This document shows positions 7,984-14,619 of a DNA stretch of 34,925 nucleotides, in pieces. The DNA comes from JAPLFM01 sp964650885 (lineage in GTDB: Bacteria > Bacteroidota > Ignavibacteria > Kapaibacteriales > UBA2268). The DNA is taken from contig CAZYXG010000023.1 of the NCBI GenBank assembly GCA_964650885.1, positions 1 to 34,925 on the forward strand, written 5' to 3'. The number at the start of each line of letters is the position of its first letter. Position 1 is the first letter of the stretch. The translations under genes were made by a program, and so were the position numbers. The notes beneath the pieces were generated by a model, which saw only the letters and a program-made list of their open reading frames with translations, was not told the DNA's origin and searched no databases.

Positions 7984-8192
7984 TTATTTTTTATGTAGAT
8001 ATAATTTACCTGCTTTATAATCTATAGTGTATTTACCAAACTGATTAATGACATTAGAACCCAATAGTAAAAGAGAATTAAAGGAATTGGATATTGAAAC
8101 AACTACATCTTTAAAAACTCTATTTCTTCTGCAAAAGTGTTTGATACAATTGAAAGAATTAATAAAAGAATAAGTTTGCAATTGCTTTTCAT
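7984..8192 (-). pseudogene. Secreted retropepsin-like aspartic protease, internally deleted remnant
   Basis: From ATG at 8192 the minus strand reads a good signal peptide (MKSNCKLILLLILSIVSN, then TFAEEIEF) that hits TAG in its frame soon after. In a neighbouring frame the sequence continues FKDVVVSISNSFNSLLLLGS, then NVINQFGKYTIDYKAGKLYL, which has the C-terminal pattern of clan AA retropepsin-like proteases (LLLG.n.l..f....iDy....l.l). The catalytic DTG/DSG region is missing altogether. The best reading is a gene that kept its first 25 and last 45 residues and lost its body with a frame change. A TATGTTTG box at 8266-8259 upstream could be its old promoter. The remaining spacer (8200-8340) is AT-rich and otherwise blank. 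Confidence 0.5.
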
Positions 8193-8258
8193 ATGAAACC
8201 TTTAGTTATAGATTAATGTTTAGATTTTTATAAAGTTACAAATATTATTAATACTTAT

Positions 8259-8266
8259 CAAACATA
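8259..8266 (-). promoter_or_regulatory. Possible -7 box (TAnnTTTG) of the decayed protease gene
   Basis: Minus-strand TATGTTTG fits the Bacteroidota -7 consensus TAnnTTTG and lies 66 bases upstream of the remnant's ATG at 8192. No clear -33 TTG/TTTG partner is visible. The motif arises by chance roughly once per 1.5 kb per strand at this base composition, so support is weak. Confidence 0.2.
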
Positions 8267-8344
8267 AAATTATTCTACTAAATCATACAATAACTCAATT
8301 TACTCAAAATATTCGCTTTAGAATGTTTAATGCCAAAATGTTCG

Positions 8345-8352
8345 TAATTTTG
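8345..8352 (+). promoter_or_regulatory. Possible -7 promoter box (TAnnTTTG)
   Basis: TAATTTTG matches the Bacteroidota -7 consensus TAnnTTTG and lies 38 bases before the preferred lipoprotein start at 8391, which would give a leader of about 30 bases. No convincing -33 element is seen at the usual 19-21-base distance. Confidence 0.3.
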
Positions 8353-8390
8353 TAATTATTCCTTGATTGATTGTTAAAATGGAAAGTTTG

Positions 8391-8999
8391 ATGTCTAAAA
8401 ATTTGAAGTATTTGTTTAGTTTGGTTTTGTTTGTTGTTTTGGTCAGCAGTTGCCAACCTAAGAATAGATATGCCGATATGTTCACATTCTCTAAGAAAAC
8501 TGGCAGATTAAATGTGTTGGTGGAATCCACAGCTGGCACAAATAAGCTGTTTAATTATGATTATGAATCGAACACATTTCGCATTAAGAAAGTTAACGGA
8601 AAAGATGAGACTTTAAATTATTTACCTTTGCCTTTCAATATTGGCTTCATTCCTTCCACCTCGACAGTGCCAGGCAAGGTTGTTCCACTTCGCACTCTTT
8701 TGATTTGCGAAAACATTACTACTTCCAGTTTGGTGGAATCTATAGCCATTGGAGCAATGAGCTTTAAAGAAGGTGGGGTAGAAAAAGTAATGATTATAAG
8801 TGTACCTAGCGAAATAAGTATTCGTACTGTGAATGCTCTTGGCTTCGATGATTTCCAAGCTAAGTTCCCTTCACTTAGTCCAATTATTAAAGAATGGTAC
8901 GAAAATCACGATAAAAGTAGAGATATAAGTGAAATTGAATTCAAAAATGAAGCTTATGCCAAAGAAATTATTGAAAAATATAGGATAAATTCAAAATAA
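8391..8999 (+). CDS. Lipoprotein resembling inorganic pyrophosphatase, metal ligands lost
   Basis: About 200 residues. A lipoprotein signal (KNLKYLFSLVLFVVL, lipobox VSSC) is followed by a region that follows soluble family I inorganic pyrophosphatase in order: VLVESTAGTNKLFNYDYE (where the enzyme has VxIEIPxGSxxKYE), LPLPFNIGFIPST (YPxNYGFIPxT), KVVPLRTLLI (DGDPLDVLVL), VESIAIGAMSFKEGG (vxxRPIGvxxMxDEGE) and VMIISVP (KIIAVP). The Asp residues that bind magnesium in the enzyme (DGDPLD and the D of DEGE) are replaced, for example by KVVPLR and KEGG. A working pyrophosphatase is therefore unlikely, and it may bind a phosphate-like ligand or be structural. ATG 8391 gives a typical short lipoprotein signal; ATG 8379 and TTG 8367 are also possible. 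Membrane-anchored pyrophosphatase homologues are known in Flavobacteriia. The assignment is by eye. Confidence 0.65.
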   Translation: MSKNLKYLFSLVLFVVLVSSCQPKNRYADMFTFSKKTGRLNVLVESTAGTNKLFNYDYESNTFRIKKVNGKDETLNYLPLPFNIGFIPSTSTVPGKVVPLRTLLICENITTSSLVESIAIGAMSFKEGGVEKVMIISVPSEISIRTVNALGFDDFQAKFPSLSPIIKEWYENHDKSRDISEIEFKNEAYAKEIIEKYRINSK

Positions 9000-9051
9000 T
9001 CTTATATTAGTATTATTGTAAAGTACAAATTCTTAATAGATTTTAATTATA

Positions 9052-10482
9052 GTGGCCGAAACAAAGAAAATAAAAGCACAAGTAATTGCCCCAAATGATT
9101 TGGATATGACCCAACTACAAGCTAAAATGGTTGAGTTGGAATCTCTAGTTATTCAACATTCAAGCACAATTGAAGTTTTGCAATCGGAACTTGCTGGAGT
9201 CAATGATGAGAAATTAGGTCTTGAAAACTCACTTCGAGAAAGCGAGGCACTATACAATGTTGTAATTGAAAATTCCTTAGATGGTACGCTGATTATAGAC
9301 GAAGATTACATTTTGCTTTATGGCAATGAGGAAATGTTCAAGATTGGTGGCTATACTAGTATGGATATGTTTGGCGAGGATTTGAGAAAATTCATCCCCA
9401 AAGAAGACATTACATTTTTTGAGGAAAGAATCAATTTCGCTCGCTTTAATAAGGGCGTTGATAATAGATTTGAATCTGCCTTAATGCATAAAGATAATTT
9501 CAAAAAGAATGTATATATCTCAGCTTCTCTCAATGACGACTTTCAAGGTAAGTCTGTAATAATTTGTCAAATTCTTGATATTTCAGAAATTAAGAAAGCC
9601 GAAGAAATTGTTCGTAAAATCAATGAAGACTTAGAGCTAAAAGTAATAGAACGCACTAAGCAATTGGAATCGGCACTAAGCAATTTAAAAGTAGAGAATT
9701 TGGTTAGAAAAAAAGCCGAAGAAGAGTTGCAAGCTGCCAAAGAAGAAGTGCAAAAAGCACTTGAGCAAGAAAAAGAATTGAATATTCTGAAATCTAGATT
9801 TATTTCTATGATTTCGCATGAATATAGAACACCCCTTACTGTTATACTAACATCGAGCTATTTGATAGAGCAATTCTATCAAGGCCCAAATCAACTTCAA
9901 TTCAATAAATTCTTAGATAAAATCAGGTCATCTGTTAAATCAATGACTCAACTTTTGCAAGATGTATTGACAATTGGCAAAAGCGAAGCTGGGAAAACAA
10001 CTTTGAATTTGTCCATTATAAAAGTTGTAGAGCTTTGCAAAGAAATAATTGAAGAAAGCCAAGTAATAGATAACAATTTGCATACGTTCGAACTTAATTT
10101 TTCTGATAAATCGTTGGAAATCGAATCGGACGATAAACAATTGCGACACATATTGAGCAATTTGATTTTGAATGCTGCAAAGTATTCGCCGAATGCAAAA
10201 GTAGTTGTAATCAATGTATTAGATTTGGACGAGAAAGTAATGTTTGAAGTAATTGATGGTGGAATTGGTATTCCAGAGCAAGACCAAGAACACTTATTCG
10301 ATGCATTTTATAGAGCGGCCAATGTTGGTGCCATTTCGGGCACTGGCTTAGGGCTTGCAATTGTTAAAAAATGTGTGGACTTACTTGAAGGTGATATTAC
10401 TTTTGCAAGTGTGAGAGACGAAGGCACAAAATTCAATGTGCTTGTACCAAAAAAATATTCTCAAATTGAAAATGCAGAATGA
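9052..10482 (+). CDS. Cytoplasmic PAS-domain sensor histidine kinase
   Basis: A 476-residue kinase without membrane segments. Order: a coiled coil (about 15-65), one PAS domain (about 63-180: SEALYNVVIENSLDGTLIID ... ICQILDISEIKKAE), a long charged coiled coil (180-247), a HisKA dimerisation helix with the phospho-accepting His in MISHEYRTPL (H256), and a HATPase domain with the N box LSNLILNAAKYS (about 368-379), the G1 box DGGIGIP (402-408), the F box LFDAFYRAANV and the G2 box GTGLGLAI (430-437). The start codon is GTG. No response regulator lies next to it. Its stop overlaps the start of a four-helix membrane protein (ATGA, 10479-10482), which suggests that gene product is a partner, perhaps the sensor at the membrane. 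The ligand of the PAS domain cannot be told. Confidence 0.92.
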   Translation: MAETKKIKAQVIAPNDLDMTQLQAKMVELESLVIQHSSTIEVLQSELAGVNDEKLGLENSLRESEALYNVVIENSLDGTLIIDEDYILLYGNEEMFKIGGYTSMDMFGEDLRKFIPKEDITFFEERINFARFNKGVDNRFESALMHKDNFKKNVYISASLNDDFQGKSVIICQILDISEIKKAEEIVRKINEDLELKVIERTKQLESALSNLKVENLVRKKAEEELQAAKEEVQKALEQEKELNILKSRFISMISHEYRTPLTVILTSSYLIEQFYQGPNQLQFNKFLDKIRSSVKSMTQLLQDVLTIGKSEAGKTTLNLSIIKVVELCKEIIEESQVIDNNLHTFELNFSDKSLEIESDDKQLRHILSNLILNAAKYSPNAKVVVINVLDLDEKVMFEVIDGGIGIPEQDQEHLFDAFYRAANVGAISGTGLGLAIVKKCVDLLEGDITFASVRDEGTKFNVLVPKKYSQIENAE

Positions 10483-10928
10483 GTAAGCAAGAGCTACTCT
10501 ATATACTTAAGTCACTAGGAATTTCCTACTTACCTGTGATGTTGGTTAGCTTTGGAGTAAATTATTTGTTCACTTTTATGAACTGGAGTAAACCAGCAGA
10601 ACTCAGCGAACACTTGACTTTTCCTATTATTATCATTTTTATTGTGTCAATTATCAATCTTTGGAATGTGGACAAAAGAGTTCCAGCATTGCTAAAAAGA
10701 GATGAATTCCAATTATTGCCAGCTCAGGCAACACTCAATACATTGCTTCTAATTTTCATTTTGTTTTTGTTGCTTAGTTCATTGCAATTTATTGGTGCTA
10801 TGATAGCAGGCAAAGGACAAATAGATATAGACAAAACAGATAAAATCTGGTTTAATCTTCTCTTTGTTGGAATATTTAGCATAGTTACTCTTATTAAAAA
10901 ACTTAAGTCAATTAGAAATCAAGTTTAG
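10479..10928 (+). CDS. Four-helix integral membrane protein of unknown function
   Basis: A 149-residue protein with four predicted membrane helices: about 12-33 (LGISYLPVMLVSFGVNYLF), 47-63 (FPIIIIFIVSIINLW), 87-108 (LLLIFILFLLLSSLQFIGAM) and 125-139 (WFNLLFVGIFSIVTL). It ends in a basic tail (IKKLKSIRNQ). I recognise no family. Its ATG overlaps the histidine-kinase stop codon by four bases (ATGA), the classical sign of coupled translation, so it probably works with the kinase. The following cyclase gene starts 11 bases after its stop with GTG, extending the same operon. Confidence 0.65.
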   Translation: MSKQELLYILKSLGISYLPVMLVSFGVNYLFTFMNWSKPAELSEHLTFPIIIIFIVSIINLWNVDKRVPALLKRDEFQLLPAQATLNTLLLIFILFLLLSSLQFIGAMIAGKGQIDIDKTDKIWFNLLFVGIFSIVTLIKKLKSIRNQV

Positions 10929-10939
10929 GATTTGGACTA

Positions 10940-11770
10940 GTGAAATTACAGTTTGAAAATAACGCAATACAATTTAGTTTCGATAGCAGCAAATATTTCG
11001 ATATTTCTATTCCCTTAGATTTTGACGGCGACCAACCAAATACTTACAATGTACCCAAGGCGACAGCCACTCCTTATAAAGATGGCACTTTCATTGGCGA
11101 TACACGATTGGGTGGCAGTTGTAATTTCCAATCAATTACGATTGTGCCACACTGCAATGGAACTCACACAGAGTGCATAGGGCATATATCAAACGAAAGA
11201 AAGTATATTGCCCAAGTGCTTAATGATTCTATGTTTTCAGCTAAATTAATAAGCATTCCGCTTTGTATAGCCGAAAATGAAATTGAAAATTACGAGCCAA
11301 AATTGAACTCTAAAGATATGTTAATCACTCGCAAAGAAATCAAAAATGCACTTCAATCGAGTGGTTCTGAATTCGTATTCGATACACTAATTATAAGAAC
11401 ATTACCAAATTTAATAAGTAAAAAAAGTCAAAATTATTTGAACGAAGAGCCAGCTTTTTTGAGCAAAGAAGCAGCTGAATACTTGAGTGAAATTGGAATT
11501 AACCACCTTGTGTTAGATGTACCATCGCTGGATAGAACTTTCGATGAGGGAATGCTGACAAGTCACCATATATTTTGGAATGTAGAACCAAATTCCAATG
11601 AAATAAATTCTAATTCTCATTTGAATAAAACTATAACCGAAATGGCTTTTATTGAAACTGAAATAGCCGATGGAGACTATATTGTCAATATTCAAATTAC
11701 ACCATTTGTATCGGATGCATCTCCAAGCAGACTTTTGTTGTATCCAATATTTGAATTAAAAGAAAATTAA
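10940..11770 (+). CDS. Cyclase / kynurenine formamidase-like metal hydrolase
   Basis: A 276-residue cytoplasmic protein of the cyclase superfamily (PF04199), which includes bacterial arylformamidase KynB and polyketide cyclase-like hydrolases. Seen in order: DISIPLDFDGDQPNTYNVP near the start (the D.s..l..g.p.w core), the metal-binding stretch PHCNGTHTECIGH (His71, His76, Glu78, His82) and LVLDVPSLDR followed by the SHHIFW segment that carries the late catalytic His. The usual family motif is HxGTHxDxPxH. Here one extra residue sits before GTH and Glu replaces Asp, which marks a side branch, so kynurenine formamidase activity should not be assumed. No kynurenine pathway gene is nearby. The start is GTG, 11 bases after the membrane-protein gene. 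Confidence 0.78.
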   Translation: MKLQFENNAIQFSFDSSKYFDISIPLDFDGDQPNTYNVPKATATPYKDGTFIGDTRLGGSCNFQSITIVPHCNGTHTECIGHISNERKYIAQVLNDSMFSAKLISIPLCIAENEIENYEPKLNSKDMLITRKEIKNALQSSGSEFVFDTLIIRTLPNLISKKSQNYLNEEPAFLSKEAAEYLSEIGINHLVLDVPSLDRTFDEGMLTSHHIFWNVEPNSNEINSNSHLNKTITEMAFIETEIADGDYIVNIQITPFVSDASPSRLLLYPIFELKEN

Positions 11771-11848
11771 TATTTTTAATAATTCAAAACTTTTCATTAT
11801 TTTGTAAAAGATAATTAACTAATTTTTAAACAATTTAGATATTTACTT

Positions 11849-12343
11849 ATGGAATACAAAGAAAGCCTTAACCCAGAAGATTGGAATACACTTGTGTACT
11901 CTGTATTATGGGTTTTTCACTCAGTTGCTGGAGCTGATGGAATTATAGATAAAAAAGAGCAATTAGCTTTGCGAACTATATGCCAGAAAGCAGGTGCTTT
12001 GAATAGCAGCTTAGCCGAAGAAGTATTGATAGAAATAGAGCAAGGAATTGGCAATTATTTCAGACTAAGTATGAACGATCAGCGCGATTTTAGAATCGGG
12101 CTTGCCGAAGCAGTATCTGTTTTGAATAAGAATTTGTCAATTGAGAAAAATTTGAATTTCAGAAAGATACTTCTAGCAATTGGCTTCTATATAGGCAATG
12201 TATCTGGAGAAGGCGAAGGAACTAGACTAAGTAAAGAAGAATTAAAGGTAATTGGAGTTTTGGCTGGATTATTGCAGTTGAGTAAAGACGATATGAATAG
12301 ATCTCCTACCGTATCGGAATTAATGGCAATTCTTGCTTCATAG
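11849..12343 (+). CDS. TerB-like domain protein, first of a tandem pair
   Basis: A 164-residue all-helical soluble protein. The stretch VFHSVAGADGIIDKKEQLAL (about residues 22-41) is the typical N-terminal TerB-like signature (aDG.id..E...l), and a second helix block near 105-150 (FRKILLAIGFYIGNVSGEGE ... LSKEELKVIGVLAGLL) repeats the pattern. TerB-like proteins bind calcium or act as scaffolds near membranes in tellurite-resistance-type stress systems. No TerC/TerD genes are nearby, so no tellurite role is implied. The paralogue follows 28 bases downstream. The spacer in front (11771-11848) has a near-miss promoter box (TTATTTTG at about 11802-11809). Confidence 0.7.
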   Translation: MEYKESLNPEDWNTLVYSVLWVFHSVAGADGIIDKKEQLALRTICQKAGALNSSLAEEVLIEIEQGIGNYFRLSMNDQRDFRIGLAEAVSVLNKNLSIEKNLNFRKILLAIGFYIGNVSGEGEGTRLSKEELKVIGVLAGLLQLSKDDMNRSPTVSELMAILAS

Positions 12344-12371
12344 GATGTAGAACTAATTTATAGATTAGGCA

Positions 12372-12857
12372 ATGAGATTAAAAAACTTTTTTACGGCAGA
12401 ACAATGGCAAACTCTTCAATTTGCTGTTATGTGGGTATTTCAAAATGTGGCTGGTGCCGATGGCAATGTTGATAAAAAAGAACAGCAAGCTCTTAAGAAT
12501 ATAACATCGAGTGCTATCAAATTTAAAGACCCATTAGCAAAGGAACTGCTTCTTTCTATTGATGTCAATCCAGGTCAGGTTTTTCGCCAAAGTATGGTGG
12601 ATATGCGTGGCAAAGAACAAGGTTTGAAAGATGTAGCGAAGATTATTGAAAAAGCATTTGAAACAAAAGATGCTGTCCACTTCAAAAAAACCTTGATTGG
12701 AATTGGGTATTACATAGCAAATATTTCTGGTGAGGCAAATGCCGAAATGAGCGAAGAAGAAGCTACCACTCTGGCAGAGATAGCATTCTTATTAAACTTA
12801 ACTCCAGAAGATTTGAGTACCGCTCCAACAGTGGAAGAAATCGTACAAAATCTATAA
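12372..12857 (+). CDS. TerB-like domain protein, second of a tandem pair
   Basis: A 161-residue paralogue of the preceding gene, recognisable from shared spots in the same order: (E/A)(D/E)W..L..(S/A)V.WVF..VAGADG..DKKEQ.AL at the start, then FRxSM.D.R, then FKKTLIGIGYYIANISGEAN and EEATTLAEIAFLLNLTPEDL, ending with TAPTVEEIVQ in place of RSPTVSELMA. The sequence has diverged widely between the marks, so the duplication is old. It is cytoplasmic, with no signal peptide. A strong rho-independent-type terminator lies about 90 bases after its stop, so the pair forms its own transcript end. Confidence 0.7.
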   Translation: MRLKNFFTAEQWQTLQFAVMWVFQNVAGADGNVDKKEQQALKNITSSAIKFKDPLAKELLLSIDVNPGQVFRQSMVDMRGKEQGLKDVAKIIEKAFETKDAVHFKKTLIGIGYYIANISGEANAEMSEEEATTLAEIAFLLNLTPEDLSTAPTVEEIVQNL

Positions 12858-12947
12858 TAAAAAAATATTATAAAAATAATTGAAACTTACTTTAAAACTT
12901 TGCGTTTAAGTAGGTGAGTACACTTTCAATTATAGCCCTAATTGAAT

Positions 12948-12986
12948 AACCGCTTGACTTAGAATATCTAATCAAGCGGTTTTTTT
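12948..12986 (+). terminator. Rho-independent terminator for the TerB-like pair
   Basis: A 10-bp perfect stem (AACCGCTTGA 12948-12957 with TCAAGCGGTT 12972-12981), a 14-base loop and a run of seven T (12980-12986) on the plus strand. The right arm overlaps the last codons and stop of pgi on the minus strand, so convergent transcripts end inside each other's 3' region. No matching A run precedes the left arm, so it is one-directional. Confidence 0.8.
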
Positions 12987-14575
12987 ATTTTATTTATAGC
13001 CGAAAGAGTTGAACTATCGTGATAAGAAACTAAATCGTTTTCAAAATCAGCCAAGATAGATTTGGCTAATTGTTTTCCCAATTCCACTCCCCATTGGTCG
13101 AAAGAATTAATTTGCCAGATTATTCCCTGCACAAAAGTCTTATGCTCATAGAGTGCAATCAATTTGCCAAGTGTTTTTGCATCGAGCTTATCTATAAGTA
13201 ATAAAGTGTTAGGTCTATTTCCTTCGAAAACTTTGTGTGGAATTAGCTCTGCAGCAATCGTTTGGTTTTCTTCTTTTACTTTTTCAATAGATTTACCTAT
13301 GAGCAACGCTTCTGATTGTGCAATCAAATTTGCATTGAGAATGTTGCTATGCAAAGTTTCGGAATGTTGGCGAATACCAATGAATTCCACTGGTATTAGA
13401 TCACTACCCTGATGTAGCATTTGGAAAAAAGAGTGTTGAGCATCGGTGCCACAAACGCCAAAGATTACGCCAGCAGTCTTATAAGTGATTTTCTCGCCAA
13501 ATTTATTTATTGATTTACCATTGCTTTCCATTTCTAGTTGCTGCATATAATCGGGTAACTTAGCCAAAGCTCTGGAATATGGAATTAATGCAGAAGCACG
13601 GAAATCCATAAAATTACGATTCCAAACTCCAAGCATTGCAAGAATAATTGGTAAATTACTTTCAATAGGGGCGGTGCGGAAATGTTTGTCCATTTCGTTG
13701 GCACCAGTTAAGAATTGCTCAAAGCCATCCCAACCAATTTGTAAAGCAACACTTAATCCAATTGCAGACCAAAGAGAGAAACGACCCCCAACCCAATCCC
13801 AAAACTTAAATATATTTTCTTCGACTATACCAAACTCTACACAAGCAGCCACATTGGTGGAAACAGCCACAAAATTAGTTCTAATTGAATCAATACCAAA
13901 TTTGTCAATCAGTATCTGTTTGATAGTGGTGGCATTCGTGATTGTTTCGGTAGTTGTGAAAGTTTTAGAAGAAATAATAAATAATGTTTCTCCAATATCC
14001 ACTTGGCTCAGTGCTCTTTGCAAATCTATTATGTCAATATTGGATACAAAATAAATATCTAATAAGTTCTTATGCTCTTTAAGGGCTTCACAAACCATAC
14101 GTGGCCCCAAATCCGAGCCTCCAATACCTATATTTACAACAGACTTGAAAGGCTTTCCAGTTATACTAAGCTTTTTAGAGGAATGAATTGAATTGCAGAA
14201 ATTTGAAAGTAACTGTTTGGAATTTTTAATATCATACAATAAATCAGGAATTATTTCGGACTTGACATTTCTTAATTCTGTGTGTAAAGCCGCTCTAATT
14301 TCAGTAAAATTTACTAATTTACCAGTAAATAAGCTTTCTATTTCAGAATAAATATTTAATTCTTTTGCTAAATTAAAAAGTTTATCAAGAATATCTTTAT
14401 TGATAAACTGCTTGGAAATATCGAGATATAACCCATTTTGTTCAAGAATCAGAGAGTTTAAATCATTTGAGTTAAAATTTTCTGAATTTATGTAACATTT
14501 ATCAGGTTTTTGTATTTCTTCTAATACTCGCCAAGAGACAGTATTAATAAGTTTTTTAGCATTCATTTGTAACAT
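12968..14575 (-). CDS. pgi: Glucose-6-phosphate isomerase
   Basis: Interconverts glucose 6-phosphate and fructose 6-phosphate in glycolysis and gluconeogenesis, in the cytoplasm. The 535-residue protein has the full family layout: IGIGGSDLGP (about 149-158), the phosphate-binding SKTFTTTET (203-211), signature 1 GGRFSLWSAIG (263-273), the catalytic-Glu segment EMESNGKS (Glu about 350), the catalytic His in CGTDAQHSFFQMLHQG (His about 381), and signature 2 FDQWGVELGKQLA with the catalytic Lys near 510. The segment GVCGTDAQH differs from the common GEPGTNGQH. Length is normal for the long bacterial form. ATG 14575 is used; ATG 14566 (MNAKKLI) is an equally good start. It is divergent from the arylsulfotransferase gene at 14620 and ends inside the terminator of the TerB-like pair. 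Confidence 0.95.
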   Translation of the reverse strand: MLQMNAKKLINTVSWRVLEEIQKPDKCYINSENFNSNDLNSLILEQNGLYLDISKQFINKDILDKLFNLAKELNIYSEIESLFTGKLVNFTEIRAALHTELRNVKSEIIPDLLYDIKNSKQLLSNFCNSIHSSKKLSITGKPFKSVVNIGIGGSDLGPRMVCEALKEHKNLLDIYFVSNIDIIDLQRALSQVDIGETLFIISSKTFTTTETITNATTIKQILIDKFGIDSIRTNFVAVSTNVAACVEFGIVEENIFKFWDWVGGRFSLWSAIGLSVALQIGWDGFEQFLTGANEMDKHFRTAPIESNLPIILAMLGVWNRNFMDFRASALIPYSRALAKLPDYMQQLEMESNGKSINKFGEKITYKTAGVIFGVCGTDAQHSFFQMLHQGSDLIPVEFIGIRQHSETLHSNILNANLIAQSEALLIGKSIEKVKEENQTIAAELIPHKVFEGNRPNTLLLIDKLDAKTLGKLIALYEHKTFVQGIIWQINSFDQWGVELGKQLAKSILADFENDLVSYHDSSTLSAINKIKKPLD

Positions 14576-14619
14576 TTTTTAAATTGACAAGTTAAAGCAT
14601 TCTATACAAGGGCTATGTA

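Noticed and set aside
11849..12857. Tellurite-resistance operon
   Set aside because: Only TerB-like folds are present; there is no TerC, TerD or TerZ gene, so no resistance function is claimed.
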